Assembly (NCBI GenBank): GCA_963921425.1
Contig: OY992837.1
Span: 18,552,130-18,616,129 of the forward strand
Origin: Dryas octopetala
Taxonomy: Eukaryota > Streptophyta > Magnoliopsida > Rosales > Rosaceae
Length of the DNA: 64,000 bases
Direction: 5' to 3'
Shown: piece after piece, positions 45,616-58,076 of the stretch
How positions within the stretch are numbered: the stretch's first letter is position 1
Layout: each line of letters opens with the position of its first letter
Notes under the pieces: generated by a model
The model's database searches: none
Seen by the model: only the letters and a program-made list of their open reading frames with translations
What the model was told of the DNA's origin: nothing
Translations under genes and position numbers: made by a program

Positions 45616-48600
45616 CTAAATATAATTGGCTGAAACAAAGTTGCCCCATTCAATCCGGATCTCATCAAGTTGCTCTTGTGTGTAACTGGTTCGCTTTTTA
45701 TTCGGATTAGTCCACTGGAAACATTTAAAACAGAAGGCACCAAGTCAATTACAAACAGTAAATAAACCTAACATATATAAATATGAGGCATAAGGCTGGG
45801 CCATGCTATAATTAAGCCCAATCAAGTTGAAAGACAGCTAGTAATTAAAGTGTTCAAACTAAGCTTGGCCATGTTATAAGGCTGCATACAGTATCACCAA
45901 GACATATATGCAATATAGCTATTCAAATAGTGAAGGCAGAGGCGCATAAAGTTATAAGCCTACATGCTATCAAAGTCACCTGGACATGCAATATTTGAAA
46001 TAAAGTTGGCAGGACTATCAGACATCCAATAGGTATGTAGATCCAATTGAACTTCAAATGAAAAATGCAAAGAAGTAGTCCCAAATCCATAAATACCATA
46101 GTTCCTATCTGTGCAATCAATTATATATGTATATACATCTTCCATTCAATGGACCAGCAATCATTTATCCTGCATTTTGCATAAATTAAATAATGATGAA
46201 GGCAGACTTCCAAACATATCTAATATATCAAATAAAGGGTTTAGCCAATCAAACATCCAAAAGACAACAATCCATTAACTATATACATTGACCAGTCCTA
46301 GCTAGGTACCAATCATTAGCTTGTATTTTTGGTGCAAAATGAAAGATTGACAAAGCACTACACACAAAAACTCACAAGTGATCCAATAAACAAAGAGTCA
46401 ATTGGATTCCTACCTTGGTCTCAAATCCCAGGTTCGTGTCCTCGATGATCTCCTTCATATACATCATCACATAGTAACCACATTCAACCCCACCAGGTTA
46501 TTTAGGACACTACACAAAATCAAAATCCAATTAATGACATGCAGATGGTTATTATGCATGATTCTTCCAATGATAGAAATATTTGTACAAACAAACCACT
46601 AGATCAAATAATATATACTTACAGAAAGATGCTTCCACTGTATTGTTTTCCGACTGTTCCTACCCGTAAGTACATTAAATTGTCGAATGGCACTAATATA
46701 TCAACAAAATATCAGTATGTTTAAATTACAATATATGTAACCAAATTTGCAATGCATTTTAATGATTTAAAATGGCAAAAAAGCAACTCACGTGTTGACA
46801 ACTTCCTTCCAGTCTGCGTCCTGGTTCAGTTTTGGAAGAGGGTCCAACACAAATATCGTGTCTTTGTCTTCATTGATAATTGTCAAAATCCAGTGCGAGC
46901 TAAGGGAAAAAACGATAATAAGCATGCATAGATTAAGGTAGCAGAATATAGACTCAAAGTCAGTTTAACCAAATTAAAACCCTTACTCAGCATTGTACGG
47001 CACTAAGAAGACACGATCACATTTTCCTTGCTGAAAGCGTTTTGCTAAGTAGGTTGATCTACGCTCTGCATTTCCTACTCCTTTAGATATGCGTGCCGAA
47101 TCCATAAGAGCAACCATTTCAACCATGTTTGTATCCACAAGCTTATCAAATAGGTGCCTATTCATATAAGTGAATTTTTAAATCACAGCGTTTTAAAAGG
47201 GCAACAAAATATTTAAACATTTTAAACGATTCCCTAAATTACCTCATGTACACAACTATGCATGAGGCTGATAATTCTGACATCTCCATAAGGGAAGTAA
47301 TATCCTCTCTCAGGATATAAAGTCGTCGGACAGCTCCAAACACTTGTTCATCTATGTCAGTTGTGAGAGCCTTTCCAGATGTAGCCATCGCCTCCCTCGC
47401 GAAACGATACAGCAACTTGCATTCGCTAGGAACTTTCTTCCCAAGGTCATCTTTCTTGAATAACTCCTTCACTATCATAGGAACCTGCCTTGTTTGTTTC
47501 TATGGTGTCAAATACAAACACTCAGTTTTGAGTCTTTAAATCAATATTCATGAAGTGTATACTTGGCACTTAAAAAAATTACAGTAGGGAGAGTTTAATT
47601 ACCTTCACCTGCTGAACGATAATAAGTTCTCTTGGCCAAGCCACATGGCTTCCAACTGCTTGACCAACATTTACCAACTCGTCACCCACAGGAATTGGAA
47701 GCAAAGCAGCCACATCAGTGGCCATGTCAATTGAAACCCGCAAGCAGTCCTTTGCCAAAGGAACACCATGTACAGTCTCAAATTTCATCTCAACGACAGT
47801 ACCATATGCGACAATGTTGTTGATGGATCCCACTGCCAGCATGCATGATTTCCCCTAAAAATAGATGACAAATGTCTCATAACCATAAAAGTCCAATACT
47901 GTGAGCTAAATGTCTCATAACCATGAAATTGAAGTCTGCTAGATAGATGTATGTCATATGAAAATATTAGCAATTAATGGTTCATTACCTTCAATGTGTC
48001 TGCATTATTTGTATCTTCCATATCCAGCCCCACTTCCACTTGCACTTTCAGATTTTGTTTATCCTCAGTATCTGGTTGCAGATCCACACACTTAGCTTTG
48101 TCCTCATAAAAGCAGCTTGCTTTATCGGACACCATACCTTGACCTTGAACAATATTGGGTGTTACCGGTTCCTTCCCAGCATCCTTTTCCTCTAACTTTT
48201 GAATCTTCTCCAATAGATCTTGATTTTCCTTTTTCAGAATGGCCAACAACTCATTCTTCGAAATCGTATCCCTCGCTTTTCTCGGAATGTTGAAGTAAGT
48301 TGAAGGGTTGACATGCCCCCCAACAGCTCTTACTCGACCAGAATGCTCATGAGTCTCCAAAGCCATTGTTAGAATATCCTTAGAACCCTCTATCTTCAGC
48401 TCCCCTTTATTCTTTTTTTTCCAACAACTCATCCTGCAAAAATTAATTTATCAGTTTAATTACAATAATAGCAATCACTTAGGCAATCTGAATTTACAGT
48501 TGGTCATATATATGCTGCTTACAATGACTTTGGAAACCACTGCCACTTCATCATCCACCTTCCCATTCTTGTCTTCACGAGCTTTCTTCCATAGGAGGGA

Positions 48601-49743
48601 ACGGTCCATCTCATCTTCCCCAACATTGTGCTTCCTCTATCCATATATACAACCAGCAAGTTAGACCAATTATTAGTGAGCAATTAATCAAAAGCAAAGA
48701 TAAGACAATTTATTTATGGAGGAGCTTGTACCAAGTCTTCCTGCAACCCAATGTAGCCCTTGCGCGATAGTTTATGATGATATTTTCGCTTGCCTGTTAT
48801 TTGTTTGTGAGCTTCATGTTTGGCCTGCAGTTAGAACAAGAAGTTGGGCAAAACTTTAAGGACAAAGTCATAGGTAAATCACACAATTATACATCTCCAT
48901 CATTAATGCAATATCTAACCACTAGAGGTGTTTAACATAAATACCAGAAAGTCATCTGTAAGCCTGGTAGCCACAAAAGTTGTCCATTGATCTTTTTGAA
49001 TGAACTCATACACCTTGGGTGGGGTTTCTAGTGCTTTCGGATCGTCCTTGTACGACAAAATGAATTTTTTTGTTAATGTAGTCTTGAACGATCTCCACTT
49101 GCTGCCAGCAGAAGCCAACACCATTTTTCTGCTTGTAGGGTCAAGATCAAATGCACCCTACAACCAACACCACATTGGTGAGACATCAAGGTCACATAAA
49201 ACATATATATGTATCTATAAATATGGTTAAATATACAGAATTGAAGCCTATTTAATAATTAAGTAAGGTTAAGATCTACATTACCTGCACCTCTTCCCAT
49301 ATTTTTTGCTTTAGATTTTTATCCACTTTCGGCCACATTTCATCAGTGATGGGCACTGTGGTTCGGGTCACAACCCCTATGTAGGAAGCTAGTACTGGAT
49401 GCATTGCTCCTACTGGAATCCCATGCGGACTGTACTCCACCTTCAGCTTTTTTCCTAAAGCTTTTCTCACGAGCATGTCATGCATCTTTGTTGAACCACG
49501 AGAGGACATGCTACCCTCCGCAGCAGTAATGGTCTCCCCTGAGGTCAAGCAATCCTTGCTTGTATCTGCTTCATTACTCTTCCCTGCTGATACCTTGTAG
49601 GATTGTGACTTGACAGCTTTCTTCTCTGTGGCAACTTTCTTTGGTGTGGCAGCTTTCTTCGGTGTGGCAGCTTTCTTCGACTTGGCTGTTGACTTGGCAT
49701 TGGATTTGATAGCAGCTCTTTTCTTTCTTCTTGGTGTAGCCAT
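45616..49743 (-). pseudogene. CACTA accessory gene: Transposase_24 domain plus Ulp1-like (C48) protease
   Basis: Twelve exons can be traced by GT-AG sites: 49743-49285, 49157-48945, 48824-48732, 48636-48523, 48433-47989, 47854-47603, 47499-47243, 47157-46987, 46899-46792, 46692-46623, 46509-46414 and 45714-45616. The N-terminus is Lys/Ala-rich (repeated KKAATPKK). Exons 1-3 give Transposase_24 phrases (TKMHDMLVR, KIWEEVQ, AGSKWRSFKTTL). Exon 5 includes a coiled-coil-like stretch. Exons 8-11 form a Ulp1-type cysteine protease: His in SHWILTII, Asp in FVLDPL, Cys in GGVECGYYVM. Defects: an A8 homopolymer frameshift at the start of exon 5 (near 48418), and TAA in exon 11 in place of the Gln of PKQPGGVEC. 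Ulp1-like domains in CACTA/MULE elements are known; their targets are not. Confidence 0.8.
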
Positions 49744-49946
49744 GTTCGCTGTCTAACTGTTGAAACTAACAAGTGTTAGGACAAAAAATATACAAAGATA
49801 GATTAAGAAATATATGGATAATTTTGTTGGCATTTAGAACCTTTTAACATAATCAAATTACATAACATTTTGGGGACAATAAAGTCGGAATATCATACCA
49901 TTAACACTTAACACAAGTTATATAAATACATTTATAGTTACATGAA

Positions 49947-52900
49947 TTAATCCTTTGCTTTCTTGGAGTAATCAATCCAAATACCCTCACAATTATCTCT
50001 CTTGTATGTGCCAACTTCCTCACCCAAGAGATCATCAAAATCATCAAGAGATGGCAGTCCATTGCTAAATGATTGGTGGTCAAACACTGCGTCCTCTAAC
50101 TCAGCCTCATAAGCACTATCATTAAAGTCACGATTAGGGGCTGCAAGAACCACTGACCAATTAGAGTTTAGAGGGTCTTCTACATAAAACACTTGCTTCA
50201 CTTGGGAAGCCAAAGAGAAAACATCTCTCTTATGACCTATCCTATTTAGGCTAACCAAAGTGAACCCTAGCTCATCATTTTGTATTCTCTTATTATTCTC
50301 TACCCATTCACACTTAAACAAAGGCACCCGAAATACATTGTAATCAAGCTCCCAGATTTCTTTGATAACCCCATAGAAACACATGTTCGTGGCTGTCAAG
50401 CTGCATGGTCGTGGCTGTCAAGCTCACCACCTGCATGGTCGTGGCTGTCAAGCTCACCCCACTATTTTGAACAGCACGAACATCGTCACGTGCCTTGGTG
50501 TGATAATGGCACCCTCCTATCTCATAACCCTCATATTTTAGCACACTCATAGGTGGACCTTCAGCTAGCCGCCTCAATGAGTCTGTTATGTCCTTTTCTT
50601 CATGATTGATATCATATACCACCTAATCAAATAAATTTTAAAGAAGACTTATTAAAATTGTTGGACTTGCACCAAATGAGTGTACTAGCTAGTGAATTAC
50701 TGTGCTTTCAAAATGTTACACATTTACCTTGGCACGTAACCAGTAGATAAATGTCCGGTTGTGCTCTTTTAGCAGCCACTTCTCACTCTTTTTTTTACTT
50801 GAATGAATATCATTCAAGTAGGCCTTATGTAATCTACAAATAGATTACAATAACTCATAACCATGTAAATGATACTTAATTTACAATAAATCAAATTACA
50901 ATAAGCTAAGTCTAGAAATTGACATACTCGGCATAAGGTTCCACTTCTGAGGCATTCTCCAAAACCAAACGATGAGCTTGCTCCCATTCTTCGCGCTGTA
51001 CTGAATATACCTTAGCACCGGACAGCGGTCTGCTCATGTTTGGGATACCCATGCGCGAAGAAGATGGAAGTCCAATAGGTTTCAGATTCGACAAGTACTC
51101 CGAGCAAAATTCCACAGCTTCCTCAACAATATAATCCTCAGTAATGCTGCCCTCTGGTCGCAAACGGTTCCGTACATAACCCTTTAACACTTTCATGCCT
51201 CTTTCAAATGGATACATCCATCTAAAATAAACAGGTCCGCACAATTTCACCTTTCGAATAAGGTGAACAGTTAGATGCACCGTAATATCGAAGAAGAAAG
51301 GTGGGAAAACCTTCTCCAGCAAACACAAGGTGATAACGAGATCATCTTGGATTTTATCCAACTTTGAAACATCGACCACTTTATTGCATAGAGAATTGAA
51401 GAAGAAACAAAACCTAGTGATCGCATATCTCACATGCTTTGGTAACACTGAACGTATGGCAACCGGTAGCAGTTGTTGCATCAAAATGTTGCAATCGTGA
51501 GACTTAAGACAAAAAATTTTCAGCTCTTCCATGGACACTAGGTTTTGTATATTTGAAGAGTAACCTTCTGGGACCTTTGTTCCTAACAAACACTTGCATA
51601 TAACTCTTTTCTCATCCCGAGACAGCGTATATGGAGCTGCCGGTAAAAACGTGCTCTTATTCCCTATTTCTGGTGCCAAATCAAGTCGAACCCCCATTTC
51701 CATAAGGTCTAAACGGGCAGCCACCCCATCTTTTGTCTTCCCTGGAATGTTAAGTAAACTTCCAATTATACTCTCACACACGTTCTTTTCAATGTGCATT
51801 ACATCTAGGGCATGCCGAATATAGAGTGACTTCCAATATTCAAGGTCAAAGAAGATAGATCTTTTCTTCCAACATGGAGTATGAGTTTTGCCACACACGC
51901 TGCTCTTTGCTTGTTTCTTGCCAAACTTACAATTGATTCCCGACACCTTTTCTAAGACTTCCTCTCCAGTTAGAGGTGTAGGAGCCTCACCCAATTCCTG
52001 CTAGTTATTAAAAGCAGCCATTTGTTTCCGATATGGGTGGTGGCGGGGTAAGAATTTTCTGTGTCCTTGGAAACAGATTTTCTTACCGTGTTTCAACCAA
52101 TCAGAATCGGTGTTTTCTCCACATATGGGACATGCTTTATAGCCTTTAACTGTGCAACCAGACAAGTTACCGTACGCCGGAAAATATTGATTGTCCATAA
52201 AAGTACAGCCTTCAAAGTAAATGTATTCTTTCGGAATCCATCATACACTCCGTCTATTCCCTTCCAAAGTGCTTTCAAATCTTCAACTAACGGTTGTAAA
52301 TACACATCTATATTGTTTCCGGGCTGCCTAGGACCAGAAATCAACAATGTTAATATCATAAACTTCCTCTTCATGCATAACCAAGGAGGAAGATTATAAG
52401 TCAGCAAGATGACGGGCCAACAACTATATCGGCTGCTGAGGGAACTATGTGGATTTATCCCATCAGCCAAAAGGGCGAGCCTCAGATTTCTAGGGTCACA
52501 AGAAAAATCAGGCCACTTATGGTCCACCAACTTCCAAGCTGGAGAATCAGCTGGATGACGCATCATTCCATCACTCGCTCTGTTATCGGCATGCCAAGTT
52601 AAGTTCTTTGATGACTCACAAGATTTAAACATTCGTTTAAACCTTGGAATGGGTGGAAAGTACCACAAGACTTTGGCTGGCACCCCTTCCTTCTCAATTA
52701 ATCCCTTATTTACCTTCCACCCAGAAAGGTCACAGTTGGGGCATCTTGTTGCATCTTCATACTCATTTCGATATAAGATACAATCATTCGAGCAAACATG
52801 TATCTTTTGGTAATCCATTCCTAGAGCAGACAATGTCTTCTTTGCCTCATACATAGACAATGGTAGAACATTTCCCTTTGGAAGCATGTCTCCAAAAGCA

Positions 52901-53369
52901 ACCAACATATCAGAAAAGAAATTGTCTGTCACCCCATGCTTTGCCTTCAAGTTTAACAATTTGACCAACGCAGATAACTTGCTATAAGTTTCACAACCAG
53001 CGTATAAGGGTATCTCTCCTTCATCAACAAATTCCTAAACTCATCTGCATCCTCGGAGAAATTATCATAGGCACCTTCACACATGTCAACTGTTTCAGAC
53101 CCGAAGACACCATGTTCAGATTCCTCTCTTCCAAAAACAGATTCTTCACCATGCCATATCCACTTCTCATACCATTGATCAATACCGTTAAAGTACAGAT
53201 GCTCCCTTACAACTCTAACAGACCATTTACGCAAGTTCCCACATTTCACACAAGGACAATGCAAGTAGTCACAATTGGCAGCATTACCTAATGCAAACCT
53301 CAAAAAATTCTCAACTCCCACCTCATACTCCATAGACCTTCTATCAGCATGTATCCATGATTTATCCAT
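49947..53369 (-). pseudogene. TNPD-type CACTA transposase (Transposase_21 family)
   Basis: ATG 53369 (MDKSWIHADRRSMEYEVG) begins the transposase-associated N-terminal domain with its CPCVKC cluster. Then come a cysteine region (CPNCDLSGWKVN), LALLADGINPHSSLSSRYSC and IDVYLQPLVEDLKALW of Transposase_21, and RHALDVMHIEKNVCESIIG with the DUF4218-like region (51994-50928). Small exons follow at 50833-50728 and 50622-49947, the last with the DUF4216-type phrase VKQVFYVEDP. It would cut at the CACTA ends. Defects: frameshifts near 53030 and 52190, an in-frame TAG at about 52003, and a small tandem duplication (CGTGGCTGTCAAGCT, about 50390-50455) with a frame change in the last exon. Confidence 0.87.
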
Positions 53370-54281
53370 GATATCTCATATATCAACTTCACATAGAAAG
53401 AGAAACCAATTAAATATTCTATTAGGTAAATTAAGATGCAAATTTTGTAGCTTTTCAAAGCTACCTACCTATATATATCACAATTTATTTGTCAAACATG
53501 TTATTAAATCACAGTAGGTTGCACCAAAAGACAATTTAGTCCTATCATGAATGCGATCAAAGAGAATAGTTGGGAAGAATACCTTTGTTAGCAACTCCTG
53601 TAGGGATTGTAAGTACTGTATTATATTCTCTCTAAAACTGCCATGAAAACAAATGATACATAGTTAATTAGAAAAATGTCCAAACTCTAACATAGGCATA
53701 GTTACAAATATGAAAGACCATTTCTGCATTAAAGCCTAAGGATTAGGAACCACACGTTTATGTAAGCATGAAAATAGTGACATTTTGAGAAAACACTAGA
53801 CCAGACCAAAAAAACAAGCCCAGGCAACCATTCTTCAGAACCAAGTATTTGAATAGCATAATTTCTTAAAAGCTAAGTGATTAAATCTGATGGCAAACAC
53901 AAGGTGATTGCAGAAGTAGTAGACTCATTAACAAACTTTTAACAACTAATGAAATTCAATTAAAAGTATTATATATGTCTTGATCTCTGCTATCTTGGAA
54001 TCCATGTATCAGCCCATTTAATTAGTCATCTGCAGTTTCTACATAAAGCTTATAATAGTTTAGAGCAATCCAATCCCCCTCCCATCTTTTATCTCATAAT
54101 TAGTGTATAATATCTATGTTTTCTCCATCAATCAAAAGAGAGATTTTCCATTAGATTCATAGAAAACCTCTAATTTCAAGAAACCAAAGAACCTAAAAAA
54201 TCCCTTATTTGAAGAAAAACCTCAAGAACATCAAACCCTAACTTCAGCTAATGAACCCATGAGGATGAGGTGGTGAGAAGA
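53370..54281 (-). other. Upstream region of the TNPD gene
   Basis: No gene seen. Probably leader, intron or promoter of the CACTA transcript. Ends at the GAAGA target site of the solo LTR. Confidence 0.45.
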
Positions 54282-56628
54282 TGATGAGTGTTCATTTTAC
54301 GTTATTTTATGATACTAACTCCCTAACCTAGAGTGTTAGAACTCGATACTTTGGTGTCTGTTATCTTGTTTTTGTGTTTTTAGGTCTAATGAAGCAAAAA
54401 TAGGAAATAGGAGCAAATGGAGCCGTTTTGGGACATTTCCTGGACAAACTAGGAAACGAGCAGAAATCCTAGTCAAATGAGGATTTCTAGTCACAAGAGG
54501 AAACATCAAGCCCAGAACCATCATTGTCAAGCCAGAAATGAGAAATCCTAATTGAAGCAGGAATTCCTGGTTGAACTAGGAAACCTAATCCTACTAGGAA
54601 AAGGAAACCTGATGAGACTAGGGGTCACTAGGGGCAATATGGTCATTATGAGAAGTTGAAATGGACAAGGAATCCTACATCTACAAGGAATCCTAGTGGG
54701 ACTAGGAAAGGTTGGTCAAAGTCAACTCTATCAAGTCAAGGTTCCAGAAGCTTCTAGAAGGTGGTGGACATCCATGGAAATGAGGGGCGAAATGGAAAGT
54801 TAAAGTCAATGGTCAAGAGTCAACTATGACATGTCATCAAGTCAAATGGGCCATGGGCCTATGTGGAAGTCAATGGCAAGGTGGCAGCCCATGCATACAT
54901 GCGCATCCCATGCAAGCCCATGCGTCTAAACCTAGCAGCCCAAGTCCATCACGCCATGCAAGGTGGCAGCCCATGCACTGAAACCCTAGGGCCTGTGCAA
55001 CCCATTCAGCCCAAGTCATGCAGCCATGCGCAAGCTAGAAGGGAGGAAGCCCATCACGCCATGCAAAGAGAAAGCCCAAGGAATCCTAGCTGAAAAAGAA
55101 GTCAAAACCCTGAAAAATAGAGCACCAATTTTGACAGCAATTCTGTAATTCTCCAGAGAGAACCAGGTAGCATGCCATATATGGTTGGAAAGATACGGAT
55201 GTTAGCTTCGCAGGGAATTTTACGGATTTCAATCCCGAGTTTTCTAGCTTAAGATATGGCCATTTTAGTGGAGGTAGCGCAGCAGTTCCGCGAGCTGAAA
55301 ATAAGTTACGCCCAAAAAGAGCCCAAATCAGCCCAAGGCCCACTTTTGGCCGAAAATTAGAAGTCTTAAGGAGCAAGAAATTCACTTAAGCCCATGTTCT
55401 TTTAATGAAACCCTAGCCGCACCTTGTCTTCTCCTTGCCTCCAAAGGAATCCTCACCTCACCTCTATAAATATATCCTATTCTCTCATTGTTTAGGGTTC
55501 CCATATTTTTATATTTTCAGAATTCAGAGAGAGAGGGGGAGGCCGAATTTCAGAGAGAGAGAGTGAGAGGGTGGCGCCACTTGAGGGAGAATGAGAGACC
55601 ATGTGCCGCAGCCCTAGCTCACCTTTGCCGTGAGCCTCCTTGCTGCTATGTCTCTCCTCTTCTTCTCTCTTGTGCCGCTGCCACCCTCTTGTGATGTTCT
55701 TTGTTTTTCTTTTGATTTTCTTCTTTTTCTTTAGTTAATTAGCTTGTTCTTGCTTTCATTGTGGATTTAATTATTATAATGGAAGTTAGATCTTTTATTT
55801 TCTTTATTATTATGTTTTGAGTTTTTTTATTGCTTTGCTAAGTTGGATGATGAAACTTTAATTGTGAGTTATGCAATGGTGACACTTGTGATTTAATTTG
55901 ATGCATGTAGTAAATCCTTGATCTCTATTTAAATTGACTCTATTTGTTTTGCATCTTTGACTGATCACCTTAGGTTGCATGCATCTAGATTTATGTTGTG
56001 AAACTAAACAAGCTCGAAAGGATGATAGTTTCAGTAGGCAACAAGTGGGTATCCTAAGATAATATTCATGAGAAAAGGGATCATAGATGACATACAGTAC
56101 ATTAATTTGGAGCCATGCGCTATGTGTTTGTCACTCTCACAGATCGTAACGACTCTTGCATGGGTAACAGCTGCCTTAGCTTAGAACTAGGGAACATGCA
56201 AGTTAACTGGCTAAGGAAGGCCCAAGAAGCTCTTAGTTTATGCACAGTAAGGGGAGTAATTGCTAAAAGTGACTAGCCAAACCTTTTGGTAGATGAACTT
56301 TATTACATTTATGCATTATCTTGAATTGCTTGGTTGTATTTCCATCAATTGGTGTGGATTCTGAATTCTTAGCATTGCAATTGTGTGTGTGTGTGTGTGT
56401 ATGTGGTGTGCGTGAGTTTAACAATCTACAAACCCCCCTGCCGTGTGTGTGTGTTTGGTTATTCTAGTTGGTAAGTTGAATTGGTTTGATGTGTATTTAC
56501 CTATTCCTCGTGGGATCACCTCGTACTTATACGCTATGCTTACATGAGCGATTCGTATACTTGCGAGCTACAACTTGGTATTCGTTTCTAAATTCCAAGT
56601 AAAACAAGTTGTACAAAAAGGAGCAACA
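54282..56628 (+). repeat. Solo LTR of an Athila-like element, inside CACTA-2
   Basis: 2,347 bp, TGATGAGTGTTC ... GGAGCAACA, with target duplication GAAGA at 54277-54281 and 56629-56633. Its 3' end matches the E LTR (59494) rather than the D or F ends, so it belongs to the E subfamily. TATA box at 55465; (GT) runs near 56383 and 56443. Confidence 0.93.
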
Positions 56629-56633
56629 GAAGA

Positions 56634-57187
56634 GGACAAAGAGAAATCAATTACCGACGAGAGATCGAGAAGGAGAACCCAGAATGAGAACGAGAAAGAG
56701 AGCCCACAGATGCACTCGACCACCGACGCACACCACCACAGACGCACGCGACCACCGATGCACACCACCACAGATGCACGCGACGCCGGCCAGGTCAGCA
56801 GCAAGGCAACGTCGACTGCGTGAGGATGAGAACGAGAGAGGAGTACGTACGGGCTGGGCGTGAGTGAATGTGTACTGTGAGTCAATTAATGTGTCTAAGT
56901 GTGAGAGGGAGTGTGTCTGAGTCTTGGGTAAAATTTAAGTTGGGGGGAAAATTATGCGCCTCTTGTTTTTAGATAAAACAAAGTTATCAGTTAAGGGTTT
57001 ATATATCAGTTTTTAATCAAAATGAAAAAATTAAGATATCGCAAAAATTATTTAAAATTATTAGGTGATATCTTAATAAATTACGATATCGTCAGAAAAA
57101 ACATATGATATCTAAAATTATTTAATATCAGTTTTTACAAAAACTGATATTAAACAAGTGATGTCTATCAAGGTTTTTGGCGTAGTG
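56634..57187 (-). other. Promoter-side end of CACTA-2
   Basis: GC-rich part at 56640-56830 with a 32-bp tandem pair (CACCACAGACGCACGCG-like), then an AT-rich subterminal part (56980-57187) with many GATATC motifs and the terminal repeat. Probably the transposon promoter. Short open frames rich in Arg, Thr and His across it are repeat artefacts. Confidence 0.6.
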
Positions 57188-57190
57188 AAG

Positions 57191-58076
57191 GGCTTGTCCT
57201 TTTGGGCTTAAGTGGCGCATGCAAGTCAGCTAGGGCCTCCCTCCTTACGCATGGGCTGATGGTCTTGGGCCTTGATGGTGCATTGGTCTCACATGTGTTG
57301 GGCTGAAGTGGCTTGCAAAAGATGGGCTAGGGTTTCACTTCATGGGCTTCCACCTTGGGCTTCCACTTTGGGCTTGTGCATGGGTCTTGCGCATAGGGCT
57401 TCTTGGCTGCTAGGGTTTGGCCCATGCATGTGCATGCATGGCCCATCTTGGGTTCGGCATCCCTTAGGCCCATGGGCCCTTGACTTTTGACTTCCCATTT
57501 TGCCTCTCATTTCCATTTGAATTCAAATTCATTTCTTCCCTCCATTCATTTCCATGGATGTCCACCACCTTCTAGAAGCTTCTGGAACCTTGACTTTGTA
57601 GAGTTGACTTTGACCAACATTTCCTAGTGCAACTAGGATTCTTTGAAAATGAAGGATTCCTTATCCGTTTCGACTTCTCGTAATGACCATATTGTCCCTG
57701 GGGTCTCCTAGTGTCATTAGGACTCATTTCCCTAGTTGGGTTAGGTTTCCTAGTTCAACCAGGATTTCCTGTTTCAATCAGGATTTCTCATTTCTAGCTC
57801 TGCAATGATGGTTCTGGACTTGACGTTTCCTAGTGTGACTATGAATTCTCATTTGACTAGGATTTCTGCACTTTTCCTGGTTTGACCAGGATTTCACTCG
57901 TTTTCCTGGTTTGACCAGGAAATGTCCCAAAATGGCTCCATTTGCTTCTTTTTCTCATTTCTACTTCATTTGACGTGAAAACACAAAAACAAGACAAGAA
58001 ACACAAAATATCGAGTTCTAACACTCTAGGTTAAGGAATTAGTATCATAAAGTGATGCAAAATGCACACTCATCAA
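57191..58076 (-). repeat. 5' LTR of element D, outer piece
   Basis: Reverse complement of the first part of the solo LTR at 41839; ends GCACACTCATCA at 58076. Read on the minus strand this is the very start of the D LTR. Confidence 0.9.

Larger units (their letters stand above)
44121..57187 (-). mobile_element. CACTA (En/Spm) transposon 2, formerly autonomous
   Basis: Ends CACTACACCAAATACC and, at the far side reversed, CACTACGCCAAAAACC (14 of 16 match). 3-bp target duplication AAG at 44118-44120 and 57188-57190. 13,067 bp, or about 10.7 kb without the solo LTR it carries at 54282-56628. Subterminal regions are dense in ACTGATATC-type motifs, as in CACTA-1. Two minus-strand genes occupy the interior: a TNPD-type transposase (49947-53369) and a Transposase_24/Ulp1 gene (45616-49743). 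Both are broken, so this copy should be immobile unless helped. Confidence 0.94.
38223..58076 (-). mobile_element. Athila-like element D, minus strand, with several nested insertions
   Basis: Interior 38223-40431 (gag, PBS) and a 5' LTR in three pieces: 40432-41838, 44046-44120 and 57191-58076, about 2.37 kb together. The LTR was split by a solo LTR (TSD GCTTG) and a CACTA (TSD AAG). The 3' end is lost at 38222 against a C-type LTR. On the right the LTR ends in CA at 58076, and the LTR of element E continues directly, so D inserted into E. Confidence 0.87.

Noticed and set aside
56568..56885. Open frames across the GC-rich region near the right end of CACTA-2
   Set aside because: They span the solo LTR end and a 32-bp tandem repeat; promoter or leader of the transposon is a better reading.
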